The notes under the pieces are model-generated. The model saw only the letters and a program-made list of their open reading frames with translations, was not told the origin of the DNA and searched no databases. Positions 18,038 to 27,352 of a stretch of 38,023 nt of DNA are shown in pieces. The stretch covers positions 1-38,023 of the forward strand of contig CAJXDP010000013.1 in the NCBI GenBank assembly GCA_913052445.1, read 5' to 3'. Position 1 is the stretch's first letter. Every line of letters begins with the position of its first letter. Source of the DNA: an uncultured Formosa sp. Its GTDB lineage: Bacteria > Bacteroidota > Bacteroidia > Flavobacteriales > Flavobacteriaceae. The position numbers and the translations under genes were made by a program.

Positions 18038-19000
18038 ATGCTTAAAAAAATTCTAATTTTATCATTCATTATTTCTGTATCTAGTTCTTGCGTATCTTCT
18101 AAGATCTATAAAGAATTAGACGGTAAATACACCACTCTTAAGGACGATTACGATTCTTTAAGTTCAGAAAACGAAGGAGTTATAGGTGAAAGAAATACCC
18201 TACAAAATCAACTAGATCAATTACAAAGAGAATATGATTCTTTGCTCTCAGAACGAGATAAACTTCTACAAGAACTGTCAGCGGTTCAGAAAAAATATGA
18301 TAGCTTAAATGAGTCCTACTCAGCATTAGAAAAAAACAGCTCGATAGAAATTGCTAATAACGTTCAAAAAAATAGAGAACTTCTGGCGCAGTTAGAAGCA
18401 AAAGAACTTGCCATATCTGCAGAAAATGACCGACTTTTAAAGTTAGAAGCTGACATACAAGAACGTTCTCAACGAATTGCAGAGTTAGAGGCGCTGATTA
18501 CTTCTAAAGACCAAGATATGCGTGATTTAAAAAATGCCATTTCAAGTGCATTAACTGCCTTTGAAGGTAAAGGATTAACTGTTGAACAGCGAGATGGAAA
18601 GGTATATGTATCAATGGAAAATAAATTACTTTTTAAATCTGGAAGTTGGTCCATAGGATCTGCAGGACGTGTAGCCATCGAGCAACTAGGGTCTGTATTA
18701 GCAGAAAACCCAGAAATTGCAGTACTTATTGAAGGTCATACGGATAATGATCCTTTTTCAAGTGGTGGATCAATTGCCAACAACTGGGACTTATCTACGA
18801 AACGCGCAACCTCAATTGTTCAGATCTTGAGTGAAAACACAAGAATAAATCCTGAAAGTTTAACAGCAGCTGGACGTGGCGAATATGCTCCTATTGCAAC
18901 TAACGAGACGAATGTGGGAAAGGCAAAAAACAGGCGAATAGAAGTAGTCCTTACTCCAAAATTAGATGAAATATCTAAGCTTTTAAAAAACGATTTATGA
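18038..19000 (+). CDS. OmpA-family lipoprotein with long coiled coil
   Basis: A 320-aa outer-membrane lipoprotein that probably ties the membrane to peptidoglycan. The signal ends in SVSSSC, with Cys18 as lipidation site. Residues about 25-170 form a continuous heptad-rich coiled coil (QNQLDQLQREYDSLLSERDK and onward), long enough to span much of the periplasm. The C-terminal OmpA/MotB domain (about 192-315) contains IEGHTDNDPF, NNWDLSTKRATSIVQIL and GKAKNRRIEVVL, the usual diaminopimelate-binding signatures. Its stop codon overlaps the start of the next gene (ATGA, 4 bp), suggesting translational coupling, although no functional link to a reductase is evident. Confidence 0.9.
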   Translation: MLKKILILSFIISVSSSCVSSKIYKELDGKYTTLKDDYDSLSSENEGVIGERNTLQNQLDQLQREYDSLLSERDKLLQELSAVQKKYDSLNESYSALEKNSSIEIANNVQKNRELLAQLEAKELAISAENDRLLKLEADIQERSQRIAELEALITSKDQDMRDLKNAISSALTAFEGKGLTVEQRDGKVYVSMENKLLFKSGSWSIGSAGRVAIEQLGSVLAENPEIAVLIEGHTDNDPFSSGGSIANNWDLSTKRATSIVQILSENTRINPESLTAAGRGEYAPIATNETNVGKAKNRRIEVVLTPKLDEISKLLKNDL

Positions 19001-20034
19001 AATACGCCACACTGCCGAGTACAGATATTAAAGTAAGTGAAATTTGCTTAGGCACTATGACTTGGGGAAATCAAAATACCGAGGCTGAAGGTCATGAACA
19101 AATTAATTTTGCATTAGACCAAGGAATTAATTTTATAGATACCGCAGAGCTGTATCCAGTGCCAGCAACAGCAAGTACACAAGGGCTAACAAGTAAGTAT
19201 ATTGGTAGTTGGCTTAAAAAAAACAAGAGCAGAGATCGAGTAATTATTGCCAGTAAAATTGCTGGGCCTGGCGATTACACTGCACACATCAGAACTACTG
19301 GATTTACTCCTGACTCTATAAAAGAAGCCTTAAATTTAGAACTCAAGCGCTTACAAACAGATTATATTGATTTGTATCAATTACATTGGCCCGAGCGTCA
19401 AACTAATACGTTTGGAGTGCGAGACTTTAAGCCAAGCCCTAAAGACCCATGGTTAGATAATTTTAATGAGGTATTACACAGCTTACAGACATTTGTTGAT
19501 GCAGGTAAGATTCGAGCTGTTGGAATTTCTAATGAGAAAGCATGGGGAACAATGCGCTTTGCTGAAGAAGTTAGAAATCATAATCTTACTCCTATAAGTA
19601 CTACTCAGAATGCCTATTCAATGTTAAACAGGGTCTTTGAAGGTGACTTGGCAGAAGTGTCTTTACGTGAAAATATCGGACTTTTAGCATACTCGCCTTT
19701 AGCATTTGGTGTCCTTACGGGAAAATATATTGAAGGAACCGCCGCAGAAAATTCGCGTCTAAAATTGTTTCCACGATTTGCTCGCTATAGTAGCGAACAG
19801 TCTACGAAAGCGACTATTCAATACTTAGAGTTAGCTAAAGATTTAGGAATTAGTCTAACTACTCTAGCACTGGCATTTGTTAATCAAAGACCATTTGTGA
19901 CTAGCAATATTATTGGGGCTACTAACTTAGATCAGTTAAAAGAAAATATTGATAGTATAAACACCAAGCTTTCAAAAGAGACATTAGATCGAATTGATAC
20001 AGTCCATGCTAGTATCCCCAACCCTGCTCCGTAA
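18997..20034 (+). CDS. Aldo/keto reductase, Tas-like
   Basis: A 345-aa NADP(H)-dependent oxidoreductase with a TIM-barrel. The N-terminus LPSTDIKVSEICLGTMTWGNQNTE and the insertion after FIDTAELYPVPA resemble E. coli Tas. The catalytic Tyr lies in DTAELYP, Lys in ASKIAGPGDY, and His in LYQLHWPERQ. C-terminal cofactor residues are in SNIIGATNLDQLKENI. The physiological substrate is unknown. In E. coli, Tas can complement a prephenate dehydrogenase mutant, but this organism has tyrA in the same window. The gene overlaps the preceding lipoprotein gene by 4 bp and converges on rlmN. Confidence 0.88.
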   Translation: MKYATLPSTDIKVSEICLGTMTWGNQNTEAEGHEQINFALDQGINFIDTAELYPVPATASTQGLTSKYIGSWLKKNKSRDRVIIASKIAGPGDYTAHIRTTGFTPDSIKEALNLELKRLQTDYIDLYQLHWPERQTNTFGVRDFKPSPKDPWLDNFNEVLHSLQTFVDAGKIRAVGISNEKAWGTMRFAEEVRNHNLTPISTTQNAYSMLNRVFEGDLAEVSLRENIGLLAYSPLAFGVLTGKYIEGTAAENSRLKLFPRFARYSSEQSTKATIQYLELAKDLGISLTTLALAFVNQRPFVTSNIIGATNLDQLKENIDSINTKLSKETLDRIDTVHASIPNPAP

Positions 20035-20050
20035 CCTTTATACTAAGTTT

Positions 20051-21097
20051 TTATGCTTGATCCTTATTGGCTAATTGACCACAAGCAGCATCAATATCTT
20101 TGCCTCGTGAACGGCGAACTGTAACAGTAATATTTTTAGCTTCTAACATTGAAACATACAAATCGATGGCTGTTTTACTTGCTTGTTGGAACACACCATC
20201 ATCAATAGGGTTATATTCAATAATATTTACTTTGCTAGGTGCAAATTTACAAAAGTTAATTAACGCTTCAATATCTGCTATGGTATCGTTGATTCCTTCC
20301 CAAACTACATACTCATAAGTAATAATACGGCTAGTTGCAGCGTACCAATGCTGTAGAGCCTCACGTAGATCTTTCAAAGGAAAAGTTTCATTGAAAGGCA
20401 TTATGGAAGTACGAATACTATCAATAGCGGAATGTAAAGACACTGCTAAATTAAATTTAACCTTATCATCAGCCATTTTTTTAATCATCTTTGGCACTCC
20501 AGAAGTAGACACAACTATGCGCTTTGGCGACATCCCCAAGCCATCTTTAGATGTGATTTTGTCAATAGCTTTAAGTACGTTATTATAATTCATTAAGGGC
20601 TCCCCCATTCCCATAAAAACAATATTTGATAAAGGACGGTTGTAGAATAATCTACTCTGTTTGTCAATAGCCACTACTTGGTCATAAATTTCATCAGGTT
20701 TGAGGTTACGCATACGCTTTAGTCTTGAGGTAGCACAAAACTTACAATCTAAACTGCACCCAACTTGGGAAGACACACAAGCAGTGGAACGCTTAGCTGT
20801 TGGAATCAAAACTGATTCTACAATCAAACCATCATGAAGCCTAATTCCATTTTTTATGGTTCCGTCAGAGCTTCGTTGCATAGAATCTACCTTAATATAT
20901 TTAATACTAAAGTGATTGTCCATCATCACTCTAGTTTCTTTTGATAAATTTGTCATGTCATCAAAATGGTGGGCTCCCTTTTGCCATAGCCACTCATAAA
21001 CCTGCGAGCCCCTAAAAGCTTTATCCCCATTAGAAGTAAAGAACGCTCTTAGATCCTCTTTTGATAAAGCACGAATATCTTTTTTAATGGTTTTCAT
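20051..21097 (-). CDS. rlmN: 23S rRNA (A2503-C2) / tRNA (A37-C2) methyltransferase, radical SAM
   Basis: A 348-aa dual-specificity RNA methyltransferase. The radical-SAM cluster motif is CSLDCKFC (Cys114, Cys118, Cys121). The preceding segment ESVLIPTAKRSTACVSSQVGC is diagnostic. The second half has GMGEPLMNYNNVLKAI, SLHSAIDSIRTSIMPFNETFPL, EYVVWEGINDT, and the methyl-carrying Cys region RRSRGKDIDAACGQL near the C-terminus. It is the last gene of the minus-strand run. The terminator between it and queA means it probably has its own promoter or relies on readthrough. Confidence 0.96.
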   Translation of the reverse strand: MKTIKKDIRALSKEDLRAFFTSNGDKAFRGSQVYEWLWQKGAHHFDDMTNLSKETRVMMDNHFSIKYIKVDSMQRSSDGTIKNGIRLHDGLIVESVLIPTAKRSTACVSSQVGCSLDCKFCATSRLKRMRNLKPDEIYDQVVAIDKQSRLFYNRPLSNIVFMGMGEPLMNYNNVLKAIDKITSKDGLGMSPKRIVVSTSGVPKMIKKMADDKVKFNLAVSLHSAIDSIRTSIMPFNETFPLKDLREALQHWYAATSRIITYEYVVWEGINDTIADIEALINFCKFAPSKVNIIEYNPIDDGVFQQASKTAIDLYVSMLEAKNITVTVRRSRGKDIDAACGQLANKDQA

Positions 21098-21120
21098 CTT
21101 AATTGAAACTAGTTAACATT

Positions 21121-21147
21121 AAAAAAAGCCTCATCATAAAGGCTTTT
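21121..21147 (-). terminator. Intrinsic terminator after queA
   Basis: On the minus strand an 8-bp stem AAAAGCCT/AGGCTTTT with an 8-nt loop runs into a T-tract (seven T in total, including the stem end). It lies 11 nt past the queA stop codon and 24 nt upstream of rlmN. Confidence 0.75.
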
Positions 21148-21157
21148 AAATTTGTTT

Positions 21158-22207
21158 TTAGATGATTAGCATGGCGTCTCCATAACTATAGAATTTATAT
21201 TTTTCCTTGACTGCCTCTTCATAAGCCTTTTTTACAAAATCATGCCCCCCGAATGCGGCTGTCATCATTAAAAGTGTTGACTTTGGAGTATGAAAGTTGG
21301 TTATCATGCAGTTTGCTATTGAAAATTCATAAGGAGGGAAAATAAATTTGTTTGTCCACCCCGAATAATCATTAAGATTCCCTATTGAAGACACAGAGCT
21401 TTCAATCGCACGCATCGCAGTTGTTCCAACTGCACAAATTCTACGTTTTTCTTTAAGCGCTGTATTTATTGTATCTGCGGTTTGTATTGGAATAATGATT
21501 TCTTCACTATCCATTTTATGTTTAGACAAATCTTCAACTTCTACTGGATTAAATGTTCCTAAACCAACATGGAGTGTGATTTCGGCAAAGTTAATTCCTT
21601 TTATTTCTAGGCGCTTTAACAAATGTTTAGAAAAATGCAATCCAGCTGTTGGCGCTGCTACAGCTCCTTCCTTTTTAGCGTAAATTGTCTGATAACGCTC
21701 CTCATCTTGTGGTTCAACCTCACGATTGATGTATTTTGGCAAAGGGGTTTGACCAAGTTGGGTTAGTTTTTTTCTAAATTCTTCATAAGAACCATCATAT
21801 AAAAACCGTAAAGTTCGTCCTCGTGATGTGGTGTTGTCAATCACTTCAGCTACCAACATTTCATCCTGACCAAAATAGAGTTTATTACCTATTCTAATTT
21901 TACGAGCAGGGTCTACCAATACATCCCATAAACGTTGCTCAGCATTCAATTCTCTAAGAAGAAATACTTCAATACGTGCTCCTGTTTTTTCCTTGTTACC
22001 AAATAATCGAGCTGGAAACACCTTCGTATCGTTAAGAATCATTACATCATCCTCATTGAAGTAGTCAATCAAGTCCTTAAACTGTTTATGCTCAATAGTT
22101 TGTTTTTCACGATTCAGAACCATAAGGCGTGATTCATCTCGGTGTTCAGAAGGATATTCTGCTAATAATTCATCTGGTAATTCAAAGTTAAAATGCGATA
22201 ATTTCAT
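21158..22207 (-). CDS. queA: tRNA preQ1(34) S-adenosylmethionine ribosyltransferase-isomerase
   Basis: A 349-aa enzyme making epoxyqueuosine at the tRNA wobble position from preQ1 and the ribosyl part of SAM. Characteristic blocks are [26 protein letters not shown] (5-30), [29 protein letters not shown]-like [24 protein letters not shown], and the C-terminal [20 protein letters not shown]. Length and start are normal. The gene lies between aroA and rlmN on the same strand, 69 nt after aroA, and ends in a good terminator. Confidence 0.97.
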   Translation of the reverse strand: MKLSHFNFELPDELLAEYPSEHRDESRLMVLNREKQTIEHKQFKDLIDYFNEDDVMILNDTKVFPARLFGNKEKTGARIEVFLLRELNAEQRLWDVLVDPARKIRIGNKLYFGQDEMLVAEVIDNTTSRGRTLRFLYDGSYEEFRKKLTQLGQTPLPKYINREVEPQDEERYQTIYAKKEGAVAAPTAGLHFSKHLLKRLEIKGINFAEITLHVGLGTFNPVEVEDLSKHKMDSEEIIIPIQTADTINTALKEKRRICAVGTTAMRAIESSVSSIGNLNDYSGWTNKFIFPPYEFSIANCMITNFHTPKSTLLMMTAAFGGHDFVKKAYEEAVKEKYKFYSYGDAMLII

Positions 22208-22276
22208 GCTTAGTTTTTATATTTTAAAGTAGCGAATATACAACCTCAAAATAGGGGTTGTCAAGTATTTGAACCT

Positions 22277-23509
22277 TTATTTTAAAGATTTGGAAGTAAT
22301 GAATCCTAATTCGGATAAATTTGCCCAAAATTCTGGGAAGGATTTAGAAACAACCTCTGCTTCATTTATAGAAAAAGAAGTTAAAAGTGCCAGAGGAGCA
22401 AATGCCATAGCCATGCGATGATCGTTAAAGGTTTCTACGATAGCTCCAGAAACCAATGGCTTTGGATTTAAAAGGGATAAGCTATCATTGGAAATGTTTA
22501 TTTCTGTACCAAATTTATAAATTTCACTTTTAAGCGCCACTAAACGATCTGTTTCTTTTATTTTAAGGGTGTGCAATCCTGTAATTTGACATTGAATTTT
22601 AAGACCTAAACAACTAACCACGATTGTTTGTGCAATATCTGGAGCATTAGCTAAGTCGATATCAATAGATTCCGGTAAAAAGTTATTTATTTTTTTTAAA
22701 GTTATTTTAGAATCCTCAAAAGTAGTTTCAACTCCCATTTGATTATAGATTTCTTTCAATACTGCATCTCCTTGAAGGCTGTCTTTTTTGTAAGTACTCA
22801 AACGGACTTGAGTCCCTATGGGGCTGAAGGCAACAATACTGTAAAAATAAGAAGCAGATGACCAGTCGGATTCCACAGTGATTGTTTTTGAGTCAGTTTC
22901 AAGATAAGGTTTTACGTGAATAGTTTGACCTTCAAAAGACGTCTCTACTCCGATTTTTTCTAGCAATGATAGAGTCATTTTGATGTAGGGGACGGATGTA
23001 ATTTTTCCATCAAGATATAATTTCAAACCCTTTTCAAGCTTTGTAGCGATTAGCAATAATGCTGAAATATACTGGCTACTTACATTTGCCTTAATTCGAA
23101 CCTCATTTTTCAATAACCGTTTCCCTAAAATTATTAAAGGGGGATATCCTTCTTGATTAGCGTAATCTATATTTGCTCCTAAGTCTCTAAGCGTCTCGAC
23201 TAGTATTTTGATGGGGCGTTCTTGCATTCGCTTAGAACCGGTCAACAAGGTTCTTTTGCCTTCTAAAGTTGCGAAATAAGCTGTCAAAAAACGCATAGCG
23301 GTACCCGCGTGATGAATATCTATAGTAGTCGCTTCAGAGCTCAATGCCTTAAGCATGTGCTGGCTGTCATCTGAATTAGAGATGTTTTGTATTTCTATGC
23401 TGCTAAAAAGTGCTTTGAGCAACAAAAGTCGGTTGGATTCACTTTTAGAGCCCGTAATTGTAATATCTGTACTTAGGTTTATTTTTGAATTTTGTAGTAA
23501 GAGATGCAA
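22277..23509 (-). CDS. aroA: 3-phosphoshikimate 1-carboxyvinyltransferase (EPSP synthase)
   Basis: A 410-aa shikimate-pathway enzyme joining phosphoenolpyruvate and shikimate 3-phosphate. Signatures are GSKSESNRLLLL (21-32, the substrate-binding Lys-Ser region), HAGTAMRFLTAYFA (61-74, where the family often has NAGTALR), RPI in SKRMQERPIKIL, SSQYISALLL, and the C-terminal KETDRLVALKSE and NDHRMAMAFAPLAL. The call is secure, but the protein is short and divergent, as is common in Bacteroidota. It starts 2 nt after the MazG-like gene ends and probably shares its transcript. It serves the chorismate supply used by the Phe/Tyr operon about 2 kb upstream. Confidence 0.94.
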   Translation of the reverse strand: MHLLLQNSKINLSTDITITGSKSESNRLLLLKALFSSIEIQNISNSDDSQHMLKALSSEATTIDIHHAGTAMRFLTAYFATLEGKRTLLTGSKRMQERPIKILVETLRDLGANIDYANQEGYPPLIILGKRLLKNEVRIKANVSSQYISALLLIATKLEKGLKLYLDGKITSVPYIKMTLSLLEKIGVETSFEGQTIHVKPYLETDSKTITVESDWSSASYFYSIVAFSPIGTQVRLSTYKKDSLQGDAVLKEIYNQMGVETTFEDSKITLKKINNFLPESIDIDLANAPDIAQTIVVSCLGLKIQCQITGLHTLKIKETDRLVALKSEIYKFGTEINISNDSLSLLNPKPLVSGAIVETFNDHRMAMAFAPLALLTSFSINEAEVVSKSFPEFWANLSELGFITSKSLK

Positions 23510-23511
23510 AT

Positions 23512-23838
23512 CTATTTTAGTTTTTCGTTGCTGTGGTGACGATTATGGTCTCGCTTGGTTTTTAAACGTAGTTTTTTATCAAATGCATCTTGTAAATTCA
23601 CGCCTGTTTGATTAGCTAAACATAAAACAACAAATAAAACATCGGCTAGTTCTTCCCCAAGATCTTTATTCTTATCACTTTCCTTTTCACTTTGCTCGCC
23701 GTAGCGTCTGGAGATAATTCGGGCAACTTCCCCAACTTCTTCGCAGAGCTGTGCCATATTTGTGAGTTCGTTAAAATAGCGAACTCCATGGTCTTTAATC
23801 CATTTATCAACTGTTTTTTGTGAATTTTGAAGGTCCAT
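23512..23838 (-). CDS. MazG-like nucleotide pyrophosphohydrolase
   Basis: A 108-aa all-alpha NTP-PPase family protein. The metal-binding acidic motifs are EEVGE in LCEEVGEVARII (residues about 32-43) and EELADVLFVVLCLANQTGV (about 62-80). This is the E-x-x-E and E-x-x-D arrangement of MazG-type enzymes, which hydrolyse (d)NTPs to monophosphates. The C-terminus is short and His/Lys-rich (KRDHNRHHSNEKLK). It lies between dtd and aroA, with 2 nt to aroA. The biological substrate is unknown. Confidence 0.88.
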   Translation of the reverse strand: MDLQNSQKTVDKWIKDHGVRYFNELTNMAQLCEEVGEVARIISRRYGEQSEKESDKNKDLGEELADVLFVVLCLANQTGVNLQDAFDKKLRLKTKRDHNRHHSNEKLK

Positions 23839-23927
23839 ATTATTAGAATTAGATAATCACTAAATTAGTCAATCCTCAAGCTAAATCAAATTAATTCAAC
23901 TACAAATAGTAATTGAAAAACAACTAA

Positions 23928-24368
23928 TTATTCGCGTTTTTTCGTATCAATAATAATGGTAAGTGGGCCATCGTTTATGAGCGCTACTTTCATATTCGCA
24001 CCAAACTCACCTCTGTGAACCGATTGCTCTAAATCTGCCTCAAATTGCTCATAAAGTGGCTTTGCGATTTCTGACTTTGCAACTTTGTTGTAACTAAGTC
24101 GATTACCTTTTTTGATTTGTGCATGCAAGGTGAACTGACTAACTATTAAGGCGGAGCCTTCGCAGTCTTTAAGCGAGCTATTCATCATATTATCAGAATC
24201 ATTAAAAATACTAAGATTTGCTAGCTTATTACTTAACCATTTTATATCCTCTTTCTTATCTGTTTCTACAATTCCCAAAAAAACCAGTAATCCAGATTCG
24301 ATCTCAGCAACCTTAACGCCATCGACAGATACGCATGCATTTGAAACACGTTGAACTACTGCTCTCAT
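23928..24368 (-). CDS. dtd: D-aminoacyl-tRNA deacylase
   Basis: A 146-aa cytosolic proofreading enzyme that removes D-amino acids (and glycine) from tRNA. It shows MRAVVQRVSNACVSVDG at the start, LVFLGI, the catalytic SQFTLHAQIKKGNR (the SQFTL motif) and, near the end, the NDGPLTIIIDTK segment corresponding to the family's GP(V/L)T motif with the cis-proline. Its start codon overlaps the rsgA stop (ATGA type, 4 bp), so the two are translationally coupled. An 89-nt gap separates it from the MazG-like gene. Confidence 0.95.
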   Translation of the reverse strand: MRAVVQRVSNACVSVDGVKVAEIESGLLVFLGIVETDKKEDIKWLSNKLANLSIFNDSDNMMNSSLKDCEGSALIVSQFTLHAQIKKGNRLSYNKVAKSEIAKPLYEQFEADLEQSVHRGEFGANMKVALINDGPLTIIIDTKKRE

Positions 24369-25315
24369 TTTGGTTCATAATTATCAGTTCGGTAATGCTC
24401 TTCATCCCCTTCTAAAATCTGTGTATAGCTTTTATAACGAGATGCTGCAACTTGATTGTTTTCTAAGGCTGATTTCACACCGCACTGGGGCTCATGTAAA
24501 TGCAAACAATTGTTAAACTTACAAGATTGCTTTAGCGCAAATAGCTCTGGAAAATAATTATCCACCTCAGCGGGTTCCATATCAACAACTCCAAACCCTT
24601 TAATTCCAGGTGTATCTATAATTTGAGCCTCAAAGCTAAGATCAAACATTTCAGCAAAAGTAGTAGTGTGTTGCCCTTGTTTGTGCTGATCAGAAATCTC
24701 TTTGGTTTTAATATTTAAACCCGGCTCAATACTATTAACTAAAGTAGATTTTCCAACACCTGAATGTCCAGCAAACATACTTGACTTTCCAATCATGAGC
24801 TTTTTTACAGCCGAAATGTTTTCACCTGTTTTAGCCGAGATACTTAAGCACTCATAGCCTATTCCTTCGTAAAGAGCTGTCAGTTCCTTAACAATGTCTT
24901 TGGTCGCTACATCATTAACATCTACTTTGTTAAAAAGCAACACTGCTTTGATTGAATAAGCCTCGGTAGTTGCAAGAAAACGATCAATAAAGCTTGTAAA
25001 AGTTGGAGGATTATCGATGGTGACTAACAAAAAAACTTGATCGATATTACTTGCAATAATGTGGGTCTGCTTAGACAGGTTAACCGATTTTCTAACGATA
25101 TAATTTTTTCGTTGGTGAATATTTGTAATGACTCCAGTTTGGGTGTTATTACTTGTTTCTAAATCAAAATCAACCAAATCTCCAACTGCTAAAGGATTGG
25201 TGCTTTTGATCCCCTGAATCCGGAACTTTCCTTTAATACGGCATTCATAGAACGTTCCGTCTTGTGACTTAATAGAGTACCAACTTCCGGTAGATTTATA
25301 TACGATTCCTGTCAT
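24365..25315 (-). CDS. rsgA: Ribosome small-subunit biogenesis GTPase
   Basis: A circularly permuted GTPase that checks 30S maturation; 316 aa from the ATG at 25315. An in-frame start at 25339 would add eight residues outside the family pattern. An N-terminal OB fold (about 1-70) comes first. Then the G motifs appear in permuted order: G4 NKVD (129-132), G5 SISAKTG, G1 GHSGVGKS (183-190), G2 in QHTTTF, and G3 DTPGIKGFG (234-242). The C-terminal zinc site is Cys265, Cys270, His272/274 and Cys278. It heads the gene set rsgA-dtd and probably continues to the MazG-like gene, aroA and queA. Confidence 0.96.
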   Translation of the reverse strand: MTGIVYKSTGSWYSIKSQDGTFYECRIKGKFRIQGIKSTNPLAVGDLVDFDLETSNNTQTGVITNIHQRKNYIVRKSVNLSKQTHIIASNIDQVFLLVTIDNPPTFTSFIDRFLATTEAYSIKAVLLFNKVDVNDVATKDIVKELTALYEGIGYECLSISAKTGENISAVKKLMIGKSSMFAGHSGVGKSTLVNSIEPGLNIKTKEISDQHKQGQHTTTFAEMFDLSFEAQIIDTPGIKGFGVVDMEPAEVDNYFPELFALKQSCKFNNCLHLHEPQCGVKSALENNQVAASRYKSYTQILEGDEEHYRTDNYEPK

Positions 25316-25379
25316 TCTTAGATCTAAATATCTATACAAAGAAACAAATTTCTTTTAAAACCTTATTTTCAAAGAAAAC

Positions 25380-25403
25380 AAAAAAGAATCGCAATGCGAG
25401 CCC
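25380..25403 (-). terminator. Probable terminator of the Phe/Tyr operon
   Basis: On the minus strand GGCTCGC-ATT-GCGATTC, a stem with one mismatch and a 3-nt loop, is followed by TTTTTT. It begins just past the stop codon of the DAHP synthase-chorismate mutase gene and separates it from rsgA. Confidence 0.6.
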
Positions 25404-25407
25404 TTTT

Positions 25408-26490
25408 TTATTTATTCAATATTTTTTCTTGATGATTGATAGATTCTTGATGTACCGCTTTAAATAATTTCAGTATAAACTCTTCACTTAAATTGTATTG
25501 CTCCCCCTCTAGAACCATTTTTCCTAAAATTTCATTCCATCGCTTGCTTTGTAAAACAGCAACATTCTTTTGTTTTTTAAGCAGCCCTATTCCTTCTGCT
25601 ACTTTCATTCGCTTCCCTAAAGTCTCTAGAAGTTGATTATCGATCACATCAATTTGAGCGCGTAAATTTTGAAGTTGATCGTTATAGTCTACTTCTGGAG
25701 TTGACTCTTTTCTGATTTTTAGGTCTTTCATAATTTGAATCAACGAAGCTGGCGTTACTTGTTGTGCTGCATCACTCCATGCATTATCTGGATCAAAATG
25801 AGTTTCAATCATAAGACCATCAAAATTTAAATCTAAAGCTGTTTGAGAAACATCAAAAATCATATCACGATTTCCTGTGATGTGAGATGGGTCATTAATC
25901 AATGGAAGATCTGGAAACTTTGTTTGAAGCTCTATTGCCATCTGCCATTCTGGGGTGTTTCTATATTTAGTTTTATCATATGAAGAAAATCCCCTATGAA
26001 TGACCCCTAAGTTTTTTATATCCGCAGTCGACAACCGCTCAACAGCTCCCAGCCATAATGCTAAATCAGGATTTACAGGATTTTTAACTAAAACAATTTT
26101 GTCCGTACCCTTTAAGGCATCGGCGATTTCTTGGACAATAAAAGGACTTACCGTTGAGCGCGCACCAATCCAAAGCAGATCGATATCATGTTCTAAAGCC
26201 AATTCTACATGGGCCCTGTTAGCAACTTCGGTTGCGGTTTTTAAACCGGTCTCGGCTTTTACTTTTTGAAGCCATTTTAGACCTAGTGCTCCAACCCCCT
26301 CAAAGTTACCTGGCCGTGTTCTTGGCTTCCAGATTCCAGCACGATAATAGTTAACATCTGTATCTTTTAGCTCATGAGCTATTTTTAACACCTGTTCTTC
26401 CGTCTCCGCACTGCAAGGCCCCGCGATGACTAAGGGATGCTTTAAGTTTAAGGCACTCAGCCATCCTTTGAGTTCTTTATTATTTTTCAT
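25408..26490 (-). CDS. Bifunctional 3-deoxy-7-phosphoheptulonate synthase / chorismate mutase
   Basis: A 360-aa fusion. Residues about 8-255 are a KDO8P-synthase-like (type I beta) DAHP synthase: PLVIAGPCSAET (18-29), AGIWKPRTRPGNFEG, IGARSTVSPF, KNPVNPDL, and DPSHITGNRD with the metal-binding region. Residues about 265-350 are an AroQ-type chorismate mutase: LRAQIDVIDNQLLETLGKRM, GLLKKQ, and the C-terminal helix with KAVHQESI. It makes DAHP from PEP and erythrose 4-phosphate and converts chorismate to prephenate, so it performs both the entry step and the first committed Phe/Tyr step. This gene is last in the pheA-aminotransferase-tyrA operon, 10 nt after tyrA. The fused mutase often serves as feedback sensor in this family. 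Confidence 0.94.
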   Translation of the reverse strand: MKNNKELKGWLSALNLKHPLVIAGPCSAETEEQVLKIAHELKDTDVNYYRAGIWKPRTRPGNFEGVGALGLKWLQKVKAETGLKTATEVANRAHVELALEHDIDLLWIGARSTVSPFIVQEIADALKGTDKIVLVKNPVNPDLALWLGAVERLSTADIKNLGVIHRGFSSYDKTKYRNTPEWQMAIELQTKFPDLPLINDPSHITGNRDMIFDVSQTALDLNFDGLMIETHFDPDNAWSDAAQQVTPASLIQIMKDLKIRKESTPEVDYNDQLQNLRAQIDVIDNQLLETLGKRMKVAEGIGLLKKQKNVAVLQSKRWNEILGKMVLEGEQYNLSEEFILKLFKAVHQESINHQEKILNK

Positions 26491-26500
26491 TTTTTAATTT

Positions 26501-27352
26501 TTATACAATTCCTTTTAGTATTTGTTTTATGTGATTTGTGTTTTTCATTTCTAAGTGTATCGCATCAAAATCATCATTTTCCATGTAGGTTTTAAATTGA
26601 TTTAGATTTTTAATGTATTCAGAAAGTGATTCTATAACATTATCTTTATTTTGTTCAAAAATAGGGGCCCACATAGCTGGTGAGCTTTTTGCCAATCGTA
26701 CTGTAGATTCAAATCCACTTCCTGCCAAATCAAATATATCTGACTCATTCTTTTCTTTATCAATCACTGTCTTACCTAACATGAATGAGCTAATATGAGA
26801 AAGGTGAGACACATATGCTATGTGTTTGTCATGGTCAATAGGAGTCATATATCTAATATGCATTCCCATTTTCTTAAAAAGCGACATAACCATTGTCGAT
26901 AGAACTGTTGAGGTCTGATCCAATTCGCATATAATATTTGTTTTATTGTTAAAAAATCCTTTTGATGCTGCGCAAGGGCCTGAAAACTCAGTACCGGCAA
27001 TAGGGTGAGTCGCTAAAAAATTAGCCCGTTTTGGGTGTACAGCGAATGCATCACAGATTGCCTGTTTGGTAGAACCCATGTCAACAACTAGAGCTTTCTC
27101 TGATATCAACTCTAAAACTTCTGACAACATATTTATAGCTGAATTTACAGGAAGGGCCAAAACAACAAGATCGGCAGATCTAACAATGTCTAAATCTGCT
27201 ATTTGATCTATAATACCAAGCTCTAGGGCTTGATTTAAATGCTTGTGATTTTTATCAATTCCAGAAATATAAACTCCAGTAATATGTTCTCTAATATCTA
27301 ACGCAAAACTTCCGCCAATTAAGCCAACTCCTATGATGCTGATATGTTTCAT
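26501..27352 (-). CDS. tyrA: Prephenate dehydrogenase
   Basis: A 283-aa NAD(P)-dependent enzyme converting prephenate to 4-hydroxyphenylpyruvate for tyrosine. The Rossmann motif is GVGLIGGSFALDI (8-20). ADLVVLALPV, VVDMGSTKQ and the catalytic THPIAGTEFSGP (the conserved His in HPIAG) follow. The helical dimer domain has HLSHISSFMLGK. It is a monofunctional type without chorismate mutase or ACT domain. Its start overlaps the aminotransferase stop by 4 bp, so expression is coupled. Confidence 0.95.
   Translation of the reverse strand: MKHISIIGVGLIGGSFALDIREHITGVYISGIDKNHKHLNQALELGIIDQIADLDIVRSADLVVLALPVNSAINMLSEVLELISEKALVVDMGSTKQAICDAFAVHPKRANFLATHPIAGTEFSGPCAASKGFFNNKTNIICELDQTSTVLSTMVMSLFKKMGMHIRYMTPIDHDKHIAYVSHLSHISSFMLGKTVIDKEKNESDIFDLAGSGFESTVRLAKSSPAMWAPIFEQNKDNVIESLSEYIKNLNQFKTYMENDDFDAIHLEMKNTNHIKQILKGIV

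Noticed and set aside
18997-20034. Tas-like reductase as part of tyrosine synthesis
   Set aside because: E. coli Tas can replace prephenate dehydrogenase in mutants. Here a proper tyrA is present and the gene is not in the aromatic operon, so no such role is claimed.
22241-22260. Hairpin CAACCTC/GGGGTTG as a terminator between queA and aroA
   Set aside because: The 7-bp stem includes a G-T pair and is not followed by a T-tract on either strand, so it is not supported as a terminator.
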